From Polyangiaceae bacterium (GTDB taxonomy: Bacteria; Myxococcota_A; Polyangia; Polyangiales; Polyangiaceae): a DNA stretch of 64,000 nt. The position numbers and the translations under genes are program-made. Of the stretch, positions 17,330 through 26,420 are shown one piece after another. The number at the start of each line of letters is the position of its first letter. Position 1 is the first letter of the stretch. Below the pieces are notes generated by a model, which was given only the letters and a program-made list of their open reading frames with translations, had not been told where the DNA came from and made no database searches. Location: contig JAKLKA010000020.1 in the NCBI GenBank assembly GCA_023150915.1, positions 1 through 64,000 on the forward strand, read 5' to 3'.

Positions 17330-18517
17330 ATGGCGCTTCGCCCGAACCCCCTGCTCGACGCAGTCGTCCCCCCGCCGATCCCGGAGGCGCAGCGCTGGGT
17401 CGAAGGCCGCTCGTTCCCTTCCGAGTTGCCACGACTGGACCTCGCACAGGCTGTGCCCAGCGAGCCGCCGCCTCCGGCGATGACCGACTTTCTGGCGGCG
17501 CGGTTGAGCGACCCCGCGACGGCGCGGTATTCGGCGATCTCCGGGATCCCTGAGCTGCGACGCGCGCTCGCACGCGACATCTCGGCGCGGTACTCAGGGA
17601 ACGTCTCAGCCGAACAGGTACTGATCTCGGCGGGATGCAATCAAGCGTTCTGCCTCGCCACGATGTCGCTCGCGAGCGCCGGTGACGAGATCCTCTTGCC
17701 GGTGCCGTACTACTTCAATCACCAGATGTGGCTCGACATGCTCGGCATCCGGTCCACGCACCTACCGTTCCGTGCCGATCGTGGAGGTGTACCGGATCCA
17801 GCTGACGCCAGGTCGCGGATCGGTCCCCGTACCAGAGCAATCGTCCTGGTTAGCCCGAACAACCCAACGGGAGCAATCTACCCTCCGGAGATTCTCCGCG
17901 AGTTCATGGCCCTCGCCCGCTCGGAGGGGATCGCGCTGATCCTGGACGAGACCTATCGGGACTTCACACCGCGTGATGCGCCGCCACACGGGCTGTTTGC
18001 CGACGCGGACTGGGAAGAGACCCTCGTCCACCTCTACAGCTTCTCCAAGGCCTTCGCGATCACCGGGTATCGTGTCGGCGCGGTCGTCGCGGCGGCGTCC
18101 TTCATCGCGCAGGTCGAGAAGGCGATGGATACGATCGCCATCTGCGCTCCCCGCATCGGGCAGGAAGCGGCACTCTTCGGTCTCGGGTCACTTCAGGAGT
18201 GGCGAGCGCTGAGCGCGGACAAGCTGAACCAGCGTCTCTCGGCCCTGCGGCATGCGCTCGGGTCGGTGAGCGGGTACGAGCTGGTCAGTGCAGGCGCGTA
18301 CTTCGCGTACCTGAAGCATCCATTCCGCAACCGCGACGGCACGGCTGTGGCGAAATGGCTCGCGACCGAGCAGAACATGCTCTGCCTGCCGGGGAGTATG
18401 TTCGGACCGGGACAGGAAGCCTACCTGCGGCTGGCGTTCGCGAACGTGGACGTCGAGGCCATGCCTCGGGTCGCAGAGCGGCTGACGCGCAGTCTGCGAG
18501 GTATCGGCCTCGATTGA
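17330..18517 (+). CDS. class I/II PLP-dependent aminotransferase
   Basis: The 395-aa protein has the aspartate-aminotransferase fold signatures: YSAISGIPELRRALA, SPNNPTGAIYPPE (NNPT at 177-180), ILDETYRDF with Asp206, and YSFSKAFAITGYRVG with the PLP Lys240. It acts on amino or keto acids rather than nucleotide sugars, so it probably makes an amino-acid precursor or substituent. It begins the plus-strand set 17330-25023. Exact substrate is unknown. Confidence 0.85.
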   Translation: MALRPNPLLDAVVPPPIPEAQRWVEGRSFPSELPRLDLAQAVPSEPPPPAMTDFLAARLSDPATARYSAISGIPELRRALARDISARYSGNVSAEQVLISAGCNQAFCLATMSLASAGDEILLPVPYYFNHQMWLDMLGIRSTHLPFRADRGGVPDPADARSRIGPRTRAIVLVSPNNPTGAIYPPEILREFMALARSEGIALILDETYRDFTPRDAPPHGLFADADWEETLVHLYSFSKAFAITGYRVGAVVAAASFIAQVEKAMDTIAICAPRIGQEAALFGLGSLQEWRALSADKLNQRLSALRHALGSVSGYELVSAGAYFAYLKHPFRNRDGTAVAKWLATEQNMLCLPGSMFGPGQEAYLRLAFANVDVEAMPRVAERLTRSLRGIGLD

Positions 18518-18579
18518 ACTCGACAGTGCCTCACGACACCGAAGCGGTTCGCTTCGCAGGCTTGACGAGGTGGTGAGCG

Positions 18580-20727
18580 ATGCAACAGGTATTCATCAAA
18601 CGTGGCAGGGCAGTCGTTGAGCAGGTTCCGTCGCCGACCCTCGAGCCGGGCACAGTGCTGGTGCGGGTCAGTCACTCGTGCATCTCGAGCGGGACGGAGC
18701 TGAGCGGCGTTCGGAACAGCGGTGAGCCGCTCTGGAAACGTGCGCTCAAGCACCCGGAGGAGGTGCAGAAGGTCGTCACGATGGCGGCGGGTCAGGGCAT
18801 TGGCAGCACCGTGAGCGTGGTCCGTGGGCGGCTCGCCGAGGGCCTGGTGGTGGGCTATTCCGCCGCTGGCGTCGTCGAGGCCGTGAGCACGGATGTCGAC
18901 GAATTCGGTCCGGGAGACCGGGTGGCCTGCGCTGGCACCGGCCATGCGAGTCACGCGCAGATGATCCGGGTGCCAAGGAATCTCATCGCTCGCATACCGG
19001 ACGGCGTCTCGTTTGCGCACGCAAGCACCGTGGCGCTGGGCGCGATAGCTCTGCAAGGTGTCAGGCGCGCGAATCCTACCCTAGGCGAGACCTTCGTGGT
19101 CGTCGGCCTGGGTGCCTTGGGACAAATCGCCACGCAGCTCCTCAAGGCGAACGGCTGCCGCGTCATCGGAACCGACATAAATCCGGATCGGATTGCTTTG
19201 GGGCGCGCAGCGGGGCTCGATGTGGGGCTGGATCCGTCGGACGGGGATGCGCACCTGAAGGTGCTGCGCGTCACTCGCGATCTGGGTGCTGACGGTGTCA
19301 TCATCACCGCGTCGGGCGCAGGGGACGAGATCGTGTCGAGCGCCTTCCGCATGTGCCGTCGCCGCGGACGTGTGGTTCTGGTTGGAGACGTTGGCCTCGC
19401 ACTCAAGCGGCAAGACATCTACGAGAAGGAGCTGGACTTCCTGGTGTCTACATCCTACGGGCCCGGGCGCTACGACGCCGACTTCGAGGCACGTGGGCTC
19501 AAGTACCCCGTCGCCTACGTTCGCTGGACCGAGACCGAGAACATGGCCGCGTTCCTCGATCTGGTTTCGGCGGGCCGCGTGAGCTTGACCTCACTGATCG
19601 GCGGCGAGTTCCCCGTGGAGGAAGCGCAGGCGGCGTATACGGCCCTCGAAACCACGGAGCGCCCGCCGATTCTAGCGCTCCTGAAGTACGCCTCCCCACA
19701 GGAGACTGCCTTTCCTGCACGTGCCACTCCGGCAACACCGACGCGCGCGTCGCCCAAGGATCGCATCGGAGTTGCGGTAGTGGGCCCAGGTGGCTTCGCG
19801 AAGGCGGTGCACCTTCCGAACCTGACGTCGCTGAAGGACTGCTTCGACATCCGCGCCGTCGTGAGTCACAGCCCACCCAGGGCGTCTCAGGTTTCGCGGC
19901 AGTTTGGCGGCTACCCTGCGACCGATTTCGACGCGGTGTTGGAGGACCCTGGCGTCGACGCCCTGGTGGTGTGCACCAGGCACGATCTGCACGCATCGAT
20001 GGCCCTGCGGGGGCTGCGGGCGGGCAAGCACGTGCTGCTCGAGAAGCCGCTCGCACTGACGCGCGCGGAGCTTGCCGAGGTCGAGGCGTTCTACGCCGAA
20101 TCAGCACCTTCGGCGAAACCCGTTCTCCTCACGGGTTTCAATCGGCGATTCTCCCCATACGCGCAGCGCGCCCGTGCCCTCGTCTCGAGTCGCACTTCGC
20201 CGATGGTCATCACTTACCGAATGAATGCGGGGCATATTCCGCCCGAGCACTGGGTGCACGGCCTGGAGGGCGGGGGGCGAAATCTGGGTGAAGCGTGTCA
20301 CATCTACGACCTCTTCACCTACCTCACGGATGCCAGAGTCACATCGGTAGCCGTCCAGTCCATCCCGCCGCCGTCCGGACACCGTGCACGCACCGACAAC
20401 TTCATGGCGAGCCTTCGCTTCGAGGATGGATCGATTGCGTGCCTGACCTATACGTCGCTGGGGCACCGTGCGTACCCCAAGGAACACTTGGAAGTGTTCG
20501 TTGATGGACGGGTCCTGGTCATCGACGACTACCTTGAGCTTTCCGGCGAGGGTTTCAAAGACGCGCGAATGAAGAACCGCGTGCCTGACAAGGGGCACCT
20601 CGAGGAGTTGAGGCAGTTCGCGAGCGGCCTCCGCTCAGGAATCTGGCCCATACCGCTCTGGCAACAGGTCCAAGCGACGGAAATCGCGCTGGCTGTGCAG
20701 GACGAGCTGTGCGGGCGCGCGCGTTGA
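18580..20727 (+). CDS. bi-domain oxidoreductase: zinc-type alcohol dehydrogenase fused to Gfo/Idh/MocA
   Basis: The 715-aa protein joins two Rossmann enzymes. Residues 1-~365 form an MDR alcohol-dehydrogenase-like domain (HSCISSGTELSGV, then GLGALGQIATQLL). From about residue 390 a Gfo/Idh/MocA oxidoreductase begins with IGVAVVGPGGFAKAVHLPNL, followed by GKHVLLEKPLALT around the catalytic EKP. This fusion is known next to heparinase II/III genes in EPS loci, and here the heparinase gene follows by 15 bp. It probably performs a redox step on a sugar or its nucleotide. The Shine-Dalgarno region is GAGGTGGTGAG before the ATG. Confidence 0.88.
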   Translation: MQQVFIKRGRAVVEQVPSPTLEPGTVLVRVSHSCISSGTELSGVRNSGEPLWKRALKHPEEVQKVVTMAAGQGIGSTVSVVRGRLAEGLVVGYSAAGVVEAVSTDVDEFGPGDRVACAGTGHASHAQMIRVPRNLIARIPDGVSFAHASTVALGAIALQGVRRANPTLGETFVVVGLGALGQIATQLLKANGCRVIGTDINPDRIALGRAAGLDVGLDPSDGDAHLKVLRVTRDLGADGVIITASGAGDEIVSSAFRMCRRRGRVVLVGDVGLALKRQDIYEKELDFLVSTSYGPGRYDADFEARGLKYPVAYVRWTETENMAAFLDLVSAGRVSLTSLIGGEFPVEEAQAAYTALETTERPPILALLKYASPQETAFPARATPATPTRASPKDRIGVAVVGPGGFAKAVHLPNLTSLKDCFDIRAVVSHSPPRASQVSRQFGGYPATDFDAVLEDPGVDALVVCTRHDLHASMALRGLRAGKHVLLEKPLALTRAELAEVEAFYAESAPSAKPVLLTGFNRRFSPYAQRARALVSSRTSPMVITYRMNAGHIPPEHWVHGLEGGGRNLGEACHIYDLFTYLTDARVTSVAVQSIPPPSGHRARTDNFMASLRFEDGSIACLTYTSLGHRAYPKEHLEVFVDGRVLVIDDYLELSGEGFKDARMKNRVPDKGHLEELRQFASGLRSGIWPIPLWQQVQATEIALAVQDELCGRAR

Positions 20728-20742
20728 CTCTAGAACGAACGG

Positions 20743-22788
20743 ATGAACGTCTTCGGTCTGCTGAGGCGCGCCCGGAACATGCCGATTGACGTCGTGGCGC
20801 GTCGAGCGTGGCGAGAGGCGGGAGCGGAGCTCGATGCGACATTTCGGACGACTTTGCGAACCCACGGCACCACGGCCGCGCTGCTTCGTGCCAGCGGTGC
20901 GACAAGCGTCTCGGCGCTTTGGGAGCGATGCGGGCGCGCCCCCTACCCGGGGCCTGGGTCGGTGGCAGCGGACGAGCTGGATGCGGTCTGCCCAGGCTCC
21001 GTCGAACGGCTCCGCGCTTCGGCGGAGAGGGCGCTGGCTCACGAAGTCGAGCTGCTCGGCGCGCGCGTGTCGCTCGGCGCCGAGGTGGACTGGCATCGCG
21101 ACTACGTGTCTGGGTTTCGCTGGCCGCCGCTGAGCTACCGGCGCTTGGACGTCCATGGCTTCGCCGCGCCGAGCGACGTGAAGTTCCCCTGGGAGGTGTC
21201 CCGCTTCCAGTGGGTGCTCCCACTGGCACAAGTCTATCGGCTAACCGGTGACGAGCGGCTCGCCCAGGAGGCTCGTCGTCTCATCGAGAGCTGGCTGGAT
21301 GCGAACCCCTACGCCACCGGTGTCAACTGGGCATGTGCCATGGACGTTGCTATCCGCCTGGCCGTGTGGACCTGGCTGTTTCGGGCGTTCTGGCAGAGCA
21401 AAGCGTGGGCGGACGCAGCCTTCCAAGAACGTTTCCTGACGTCGGTGTGTGTCCAAGCGAGGTTCGTGGAGCGAAACCTCGAGGAGTCGGACCTAAACAG
21501 CAACCACTACCTTGCGGATGCGGCCGGACTGGTTTTCGCCGGGACGTTCTTTGCCGGTGGTGCCACGCCGAGGCGTTGGAGCGAGCGCGGGTGGCGCATC
21601 CTGATGAAGGAAGCCCCGCTCCAGATACTCCCGGACGGCGTCGACTACGAGGGCAGCGTCTCGTATCACCGCCTCGTGCTCGAGCTGCTCCTGTTTCCGG
21701 CGTTGTACCGCAAGGCAGTAGGGTTGGATGTGCCCCGGAGCTACTGGGATCGCCTCGTCCGAATGGCCGAGTTCGTTGCGGCCTACTCGGACCCGCTCGG
21801 CGAATGCCCACTCGTCGGCGACGCCGACGACGGGCGCTTCCTCCCGCTCGGTACCCAGACGATCAGAGACCACCGCTACTTGATCGGACTCGTAGGCGTT
21901 GCAGCTGACGACCGATCGCTGCGCGTCGCGAGCTCTGGCCGCGTCGACGAGGTGTACTGGTGGCTGGGCGAGTCCGCGTGTGCAGTGCTCCGGGACGGCG
22001 AGGGCCCTCCGACCAGCGCTGCGGCATTCCGCGACTCCGGGTTCTACGTGATGCGTCACTCCCGCAGCCACGTGTTCATCGACTGTGGCCCCGTCGGCCT
22101 AGCAGGTCGCGGCGGTCATGGGCACAACGACTGCCTGTCGTTCGAAGCGACTCTGGATGGCGTTCGCTTGGTCACAGACTCTGGCACTTTCACCTACACC
22201 CGGGCGCCGTCCGAACGAGACCGCTTTCGATCAACGGAAGCGCACAACACTCCCCGGGTCGACCACCGAGAGCTCAACCGGTTCTTGGGGACGAGGATGC
22301 TGTGGGCGCTGCGATACGATGCACGCCCGGAGGTCCTCGAATGGCGATGCGGCCCGGACCAGACTCGACTTCGAGCCAGGCACTCGGGCTACCAGCGCCT
22401 GCCCGAGCCCGTGATGGTCACGCGGACGGTCGCCCTGGATCAACGCTTCGCAGCCCTGGCTGTCCGCGACGAGATCTCAGGGAGCGGCCGACATCACGTC
22501 GAAGTCCCGCTTCACCTGGCGCCAGGCGTCGAGGTCGTGGGGGTCGAACCCGGACGCATCCGACTCGCGGCGGAGAAGCGTTCCTTTGTCATCCTCTGGT
22601 CGGGTGACCGAGTCTGGCAATGCGCGCTGGCGTCTAGCTTCGTGTCCGCTTCCTACGGCGTGCGGGAGATCCGTCGCTGTGTGAGGTGGTCGGCTGTCAG
22701 CGCGGTTCCCTTGAACCTTTCCTACGTCATGGCACCGGAACTATCCGAGGCTGAGTGCGACTGGCAGAGCTGGCTCGAGGTGGGATAG
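20743..22788 (+). CDS. heparinase II/III-family polysaccharide lyase
   Basis: The 681-aa protein has the (alpha/alpha) toroid N-terminal half (RFQWVLPLAQVYRLTGDERLAQEA, NWACAMDVAIRLAVW, NSNHYLADAAGLVFAG) and the C-terminal beta-sandwich of heparinase II/III (GRGGHGHNDCLSFEATLDG, VTDSGTFTY, THNTPRVD-like ending). These enzymes beta-eliminate uronic-acid-containing chains. No N-terminal signal peptide is evident, which is common for the EPS-associated members and leaves the site of action open. It forms an operon with the bi-domain oxidoreductase. It implies a uronic acid in the polymer, consistent with the dehydrogenase at 254. Confidence 0.87.
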   Translation: MNVFGLLRRARNMPIDVVARRAWREAGAELDATFRTTLRTHGTTAALLRASGATSVSALWERCGRAPYPGPGSVAADELDAVCPGSVERLRASAERALAHEVELLGARVSLGAEVDWHRDYVSGFRWPPLSYRRLDVHGFAAPSDVKFPWEVSRFQWVLPLAQVYRLTGDERLAQEARRLIESWLDANPYATGVNWACAMDVAIRLAVWTWLFRAFWQSKAWADAAFQERFLTSVCVQARFVERNLEESDLNSNHYLADAAGLVFAGTFFAGGATPRRWSERGWRILMKEAPLQILPDGVDYEGSVSYHRLVLELLLFPALYRKAVGLDVPRSYWDRLVRMAEFVAAYSDPLGECPLVGDADDGRFLPLGTQTIRDHRYLIGLVGVAADDRSLRVASSGRVDEVYWWLGESACAVLRDGEGPPTSAAAFRDSGFYVMRHSRSHVFIDCGPVGLAGRGGHGHNDCLSFEATLDGVRLVTDSGTFTYTRAPSERDRFRSTEAHNTPRVDHRELNRFLGTRMLWALRYDARPEVLEWRCGPDQTRLRARHSGYQRLPEPVMVTRTVALDQRFAALAVRDEISGSGRHHVEVPLHLAPGVEVVGVEPGRIRLAAEKRSFVILWSGDRVWQCALASSFVSASYGVREIRRCVRWSAVSAVPLNLSYVMAPELSEAECDWQSWLEVG

Positions 22789-22796
22789 GCGCCTGC

Positions 22797-22814
22797 ACCA
22801 CCCCACCGGGTGGT
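22797..22814 (+). terminator. hairpin after the heparinase gene (possible terminator/attenuator)
   Basis: ACCACCC and GGGTGGT form a perfect 7-bp stem with a 4-nt loop (CACC), 8 bp after the heparinase stop. No T-tract follows, so it is not a canonical intrinsic terminator. Confidence 0.4.
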
Positions 22815-22870
22815 TCTGGTGTCCAGCCTGCGCCCGGGGCTGACAGATTCTTGACGGCACCTGCTTCGGG

Positions 22871-22898
22871 TTGTCTCGATTCGGACATGCCCTATGCT
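22871..22898 (+). promoter_or_regulatory. weak putative promoter for the beta-helix gene
   Basis: TTGTCT and TATGCT are separated by 16 bp, each matching the sigma70 hexamers at 4/6, and they end 37 bp before ATG 22936. Confidence 0.25.
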
Positions 22899-22935
22899 CG
22901 AGCGTAGGGCCCTCTTTCGCGGGAGACGAGCAGGA

Positions 22936-25023
22936 ATGGAGATGCGGACGCGGCTGCGCCTCGCGGCGGTGTTGTCAGGGTTGGTGGTCGCCCTGGGATA
23001 CGAGGGCTTGCCCGCGGCGAAGTCCAGCGACGAGAAGTGCAAGGTGGGAGGAATCGTCTGTGGCGGCGTCGAGCTCGAGAGCAAGAAGGTGGCCGTCTTC
23101 GCCACCCTCGATGAAGTGGAAGCGTCTCCGAGTCCCGGGGAAGCCAAAGCCATCGTCGTAGCGGAGACCAAGTCGATCTACCTTTTTTCTCCAGGAGACG
23201 TGACACCTCCCGACCACGTCGTGGTGCTCGGGCACAAGGGAGGGCAGCCGGGGCGGTGGATCCACAGCGGTGAGGAGTTGGTGTTGTCGCCTCTCCCGAC
23301 CGGGGACGATGCCGCTCATGTCGCTGCCATCCTGGAAGGAAATGGGGGTCAACGCACGGTGGTGCTTTCCTCGGGCACGTACAACTGGGAGACGCCGTGC
23401 AAGGTGCCCAGCGGCACGCGCCTCCGGGGTGGCGCGGACGTCACCATCAACAGCCGGCTTCCGAACAACGGGGTCTACGTCACGGCGGCGTTCCTCGCGT
23501 TCAACACGGCCGGTGCGAGCGGGCATCCCGAGTCTCCCGTCGCGATCGGCGACACGACCATCAAGACGACCACGGACCTCGGCCCGGTGGGCACGAGGAT
23601 CATCGTGGTGTCACCGAACTTCCACGTCTCGGTCCGTACGATCACCGGCATCACGCAGGCCGGGGGGGCCTACGAGCTGAAGCTAGATCGACCTGTCCTG
23701 GATGCATTCGCCACCACCGACACCATCACCGCGCTCCCGAGCATTCCCCATGACATCGACATCGACGGTCGGGGGATGACGGTTACGGGCACTGGTGTTC
23801 GATTCTTCGAATTCATCATCTCCGAGCGCTGCACGATTCGAAACCTCACCATGCATGTGAAGAGCGGCGTCACCATGGATCTCCTGGCGTCGTTCGACGT
23901 CGGTGGCGTCGAGAATCGCTACGAGAACGTCAACGTGAAAGTCGACCAGGGAGCGAAGGTGCTCGCAGGCCTCGCGGTCGAGTCCACCGAGAGCACCCAG
24001 GTCAAGGACTGCACCGTCACCGGGCCAAGCTCGATGTACTACGGCATCGCGGTGTACGATTCGCACAATACCGAGGTCTCCAACAGCACGTCGATCGGCG
24101 CCGGCACTGCCGCTCTCGAGCTTGACGCCGACGCGAATTCCATCGGCTGCCGCAACACGCGTGTCGTAGGCGGCGTCTATACCGGAGCACTTACGGGTAT
24201 TCGGACTGCCAATGGCACCAGCGGTACGGTGATCCAGGACGTCGATGCGCAGTCGAACGTCAGCACCGGCATTCAGCTGGGTTGCGACGGCGTGCCCTGC
24301 GACGGCGTGAAGCTCGTGAATGTGAATGCGCGCAAGAACGGAGACATTGGAGTCTCGACCTGTTGCACTGGAACGCAAGCGCGGAACATCGACATCTCGA
24401 GCAATGGCAACACGCCGACGACGGGCAGGGGGCTGCTCGTGGCGGCTGGGTTCGATGGCCAGAACATCACGTCGACGGGCGGCAACGGTACCTATGCGGT
24501 CGTGGCCAGCACGTCCGATCGGGTGAGGCTCTCCAATATGGATATCTCGCACTCACAAGTGGCCAATGTGGTGTTGTTGAGCGGCACGGGTGAGTACGAA
24601 ATCCACGACAGCGCCATCGTTGGTGTGCCGGGCGCGAATGGCATCCACACCTTCGCCAAGCTCCTTGTCAGTGGGACCAAGATCTCCGGAATGGGCATCG
24701 GACTCGTCGTGACCGCGGGAACGACCCGGCTTGGAGCGGGCAACGATTTCGACGGCTCGACCCTTCCAACGCTCGTGCGCGCGTCGGGTAGAATCAACCA
24801 GGGCACAGCACAGCTGACCTCCTCGGGCGGCGTCTCGAGCGTCACGGTCGCTTGGCCGGATCTGAAGTCGACGGACCGCGTCAACGTCAATATCAAGCAA
24901 GCGGGGGGTAGCCCGGGGAGCTACCAGGTTGCGTATACGCCGGGCACCGGCTTCACGATCACGTCGACCAGCCCGGAGGATACCTCGTTGCTCGACTGGG
25001 ACTTGGGCCGGAACGCGGACTAG
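22936..25023 (+). CDS. secreted right-handed parallel beta-helix protein
   Basis: Start ATG 22936 is preceded by a GGAG/GCAGGA purine-rich stretch and gives 695 aa; the track start at 22894 adds residues with no signal character. The N-terminus is a signal peptide (RLRLAAVLSGLVVALGYEG). From about residue 135 to 640 it has stacked short beta-strand repeats typical of pectate-lyase-like folds (YYGIAVYDSHNTEVSNSTSI, VVGGVYTGALTGI, GVKLVNVNARKNGDIGVS). No lyase active-site motif is recognisable. It may be a polysaccharide lyase/epimerase or a structural EPS-binding protein. A second beta-helix protein is encoded head-on at 25073. Confidence 0.78.
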   Translation: MEMRTRLRLAAVLSGLVVALGYEGLPAAKSSDEKCKVGGIVCGGVELESKKVAVFATLDEVEASPSPGEAKAIVVAETKSIYLFSPGDVTPPDHVVVLGHKGGQPGRWIHSGEELVLSPLPTGDDAAHVAAILEGNGGQRTVVLSSGTYNWETPCKVPSGTRLRGGADVTINSRLPNNGVYVTAAFLAFNTAGASGHPESPVAIGDTTIKTTTDLGPVGTRIIVVSPNFHVSVRTITGITQAGGAYELKLDRPVLDAFATTDTITALPSIPHDIDIDGRGMTVTGTGVRFFEFIISERCTIRNLTMHVKSGVTMDLLASFDVGGVENRYENVNVKVDQGAKVLAGLAVESTESTQVKDCTVTGPSSMYYGIAVYDSHNTEVSNSTSIGAGTAALELDADANSIGCRNTRVVGGVYTGALTGIRTANGTSGTVIQDVDAQSNVSTGIQLGCDGVPCDGVKLVNVNARKNGDIGVSTCCTGTQARNIDISSNGNTPTTGRGLLVAAGFDGQNITSTGGNGTYAVVASTSDRVRLSNMDISHSQVANVVLLSGTGEYEIHDSAIVGVPGANGIHTFAKLLVSGTKISGMGIGLVVTAGTTRLGAGNDFDGSTLPTLVRASGRINQGTAQLTSSGGVSSVTVAWPDLKSTDRVNVNIKQAGGSPGSYQVAYTPGTGFTITSTSPEDTSLLDWDLGRNAD

Positions 25024-25072
25024 GGGCTCCCGTCGCATTGACGTGCTCGGAGAGCGCCAGGCCCCGCCGCCT

Positions 25073-26416
25073 TCAGTTGCAGACCCAGGCGCGGCCCAAC
25101 CGTTTAGCCAACGCTCCGCTTCCGCCTGGGGCGCAGCGCGCGGCCACGGCGCAGTCGCTGCAATAGATGAGCATCCCATCGATGGGCGGCGGTAGCTCCG
25201 CGAAACGCACGCCCTTGCCGGCCATGAGGAAGCCCTCCGGACTCGTGAGCCGGACGGACGCCGAGCCGACCGCCAGTCCATGTCCATCAGGCGCAATCAC
25301 GGGCGTGCCGCCTGCGCCGCGCCCGAGGAGAACAACGGCGGCCCCATCGGCGCCTTCGCTCCCGAGCGCCGCGCCCTGCGCGAGGATGACGTTCCCAGAA
25401 ATTCGCAGTGCGCCGGTCCGGTCGACTTGAGCCAGAAAGGTGCTCGACGGCGAGCGATTAACGAAGGGCAGCGTCACCCGGGAAGGAAGCAGTAGGTTCT
25501 GGCCCGACGTATGCCCCGTGTTGGTGATCTCGCCCCAGGCGCCGCCCAGCATGGAAACGTTGCGGCAACGGTTCATCGAGAATCGGCCGCCTCCACCTTG
25601 GGTGACGTAGATGGAGTCGGATTCGTTGCCCGGCGGTCCGTCACAGATCAGGTTTCCTCCAGCGCCGTTCAACAGAACGTTGGTCACGAAGACATTCTGC
25701 GCACCGTTCATCCGGATCCCACTCGGGTCACCTCGGGTTGCGGTGCTCAGGATCCTCCCGTTGGTGATCCAAACGTCTCGTACGCCGTCCCGCCCTATTG
25801 CTCCGGTCGCGTCCAAGTCGATACCGGTGGTCCACGGAGCAGCTCCAGACGCCTCCTCGATCTGGACGTTCTCGACCCGCACCCAGGTGCTTCGAGAGGT
25901 CCCGGTCGTCGCGGTGATGCGGATGGCCGTGCCAACTCCGCGCGCGTCGTCCCCGCGGAGAGTCTGGCGCAGTACGAGGTTTCTAACGCCATACCCCGCG
26001 CCGGGGTTCCCGAGCCCAGAGCCATCGAGCGAGAAAAGCGTTCCTCGAAAGTCGTGGTCGATGACGCAGGGCGCGCCAGAGTTGTTGTTCTGCGCGGGGC
26101 TTGAAAGGCAGGCGAGCGTGACCGCCTCACCCACGTTGACGGTCGACGTGATCCGGCACGACCCGGATCCGGAGGGAAATTGCACCACGCCGACTCCCGA
26201 AGTCACGGCTCGATCGATGGCCCGCCGCACGGCACTCGTGTCATCAGTTGCCCCGTCGCACACCGCGCCGGCCTCGCGGATGTCAACGACAGTGTGCGAC
26301 CGGTACGGCCCCCGTGGTTCCGGGCGAGGCGTGCATCCCACGCCCGCTGCTGAGAGCGCGACCACTCCGAGGAGCCCTGACGCGGATCGCAAGAACGAGC
26401 CCTCTGAGTCGGTCAC
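25073..26416 (-). CDS. pectate-lyase-3-like beta-helix lipoprotein
   Basis: I use GTG 26416, 4 bp after the polymerase stop. It yields a 447-aa protein with a proper lipoprotein signal (SAAGVGC, Cys28), whereas the TTG track start at 26494 would remove it. After the lipobox comes HTVVDIREAGAVCDGATDDTSAVRRAIDRA, the usual N-terminal strand/helix of pectate-lyase-superfamily beta-helices, followed by repeated Val/Asn-rich rungs (VRDVWITNGRILSTAT, AQNVFVTNVLLNGAG). The C-terminus differs (cysteine-rich IYCSDCAVAARC). It is likely anchored outside the cytoplasm and acts on or binds the polymer. It is cotranscribed with the Wzy-like gene. Confidence 0.8.
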   Translation of the reverse strand: MTDSEGSFLRSASGLLGVVALSAAGVGCTPRPEPRGPYRSHTVVDIREAGAVCDGATDDTSAVRRAIDRAVTSGVGVVQFPSGSGSCRITSTVNVGEAVTLACLSSPAQNNNSGAPCVIDHDFRGTLFSLDGSGLGNPGAGYGVRNLVLRQTLRGDDARGVGTAIRITATTGTSRSTWVRVENVQIEEASGAAPWTTGIDLDATGAIGRDGVRDVWITNGRILSTATRGDPSGIRMNGAQNVFVTNVLLNGAGGNLICDGPPGNESDSIYVTQGGGGRFSMNRCRNVSMLGGAWGEITNTGHTSGQNLLLPSRVTLPFVNRSPSSTFLAQVDRTGALRISGNVILAQGAALGSEGADGAAVVLLGRGAGGTPVIAPDGHGLAVGSASVRLTSPEGFLMAGKGVRFAELPPPIDGMLIYCSDCAVAARCAPGGSGALAKRLGRAWVCN

Positions 26417-26420
26417 ACGT

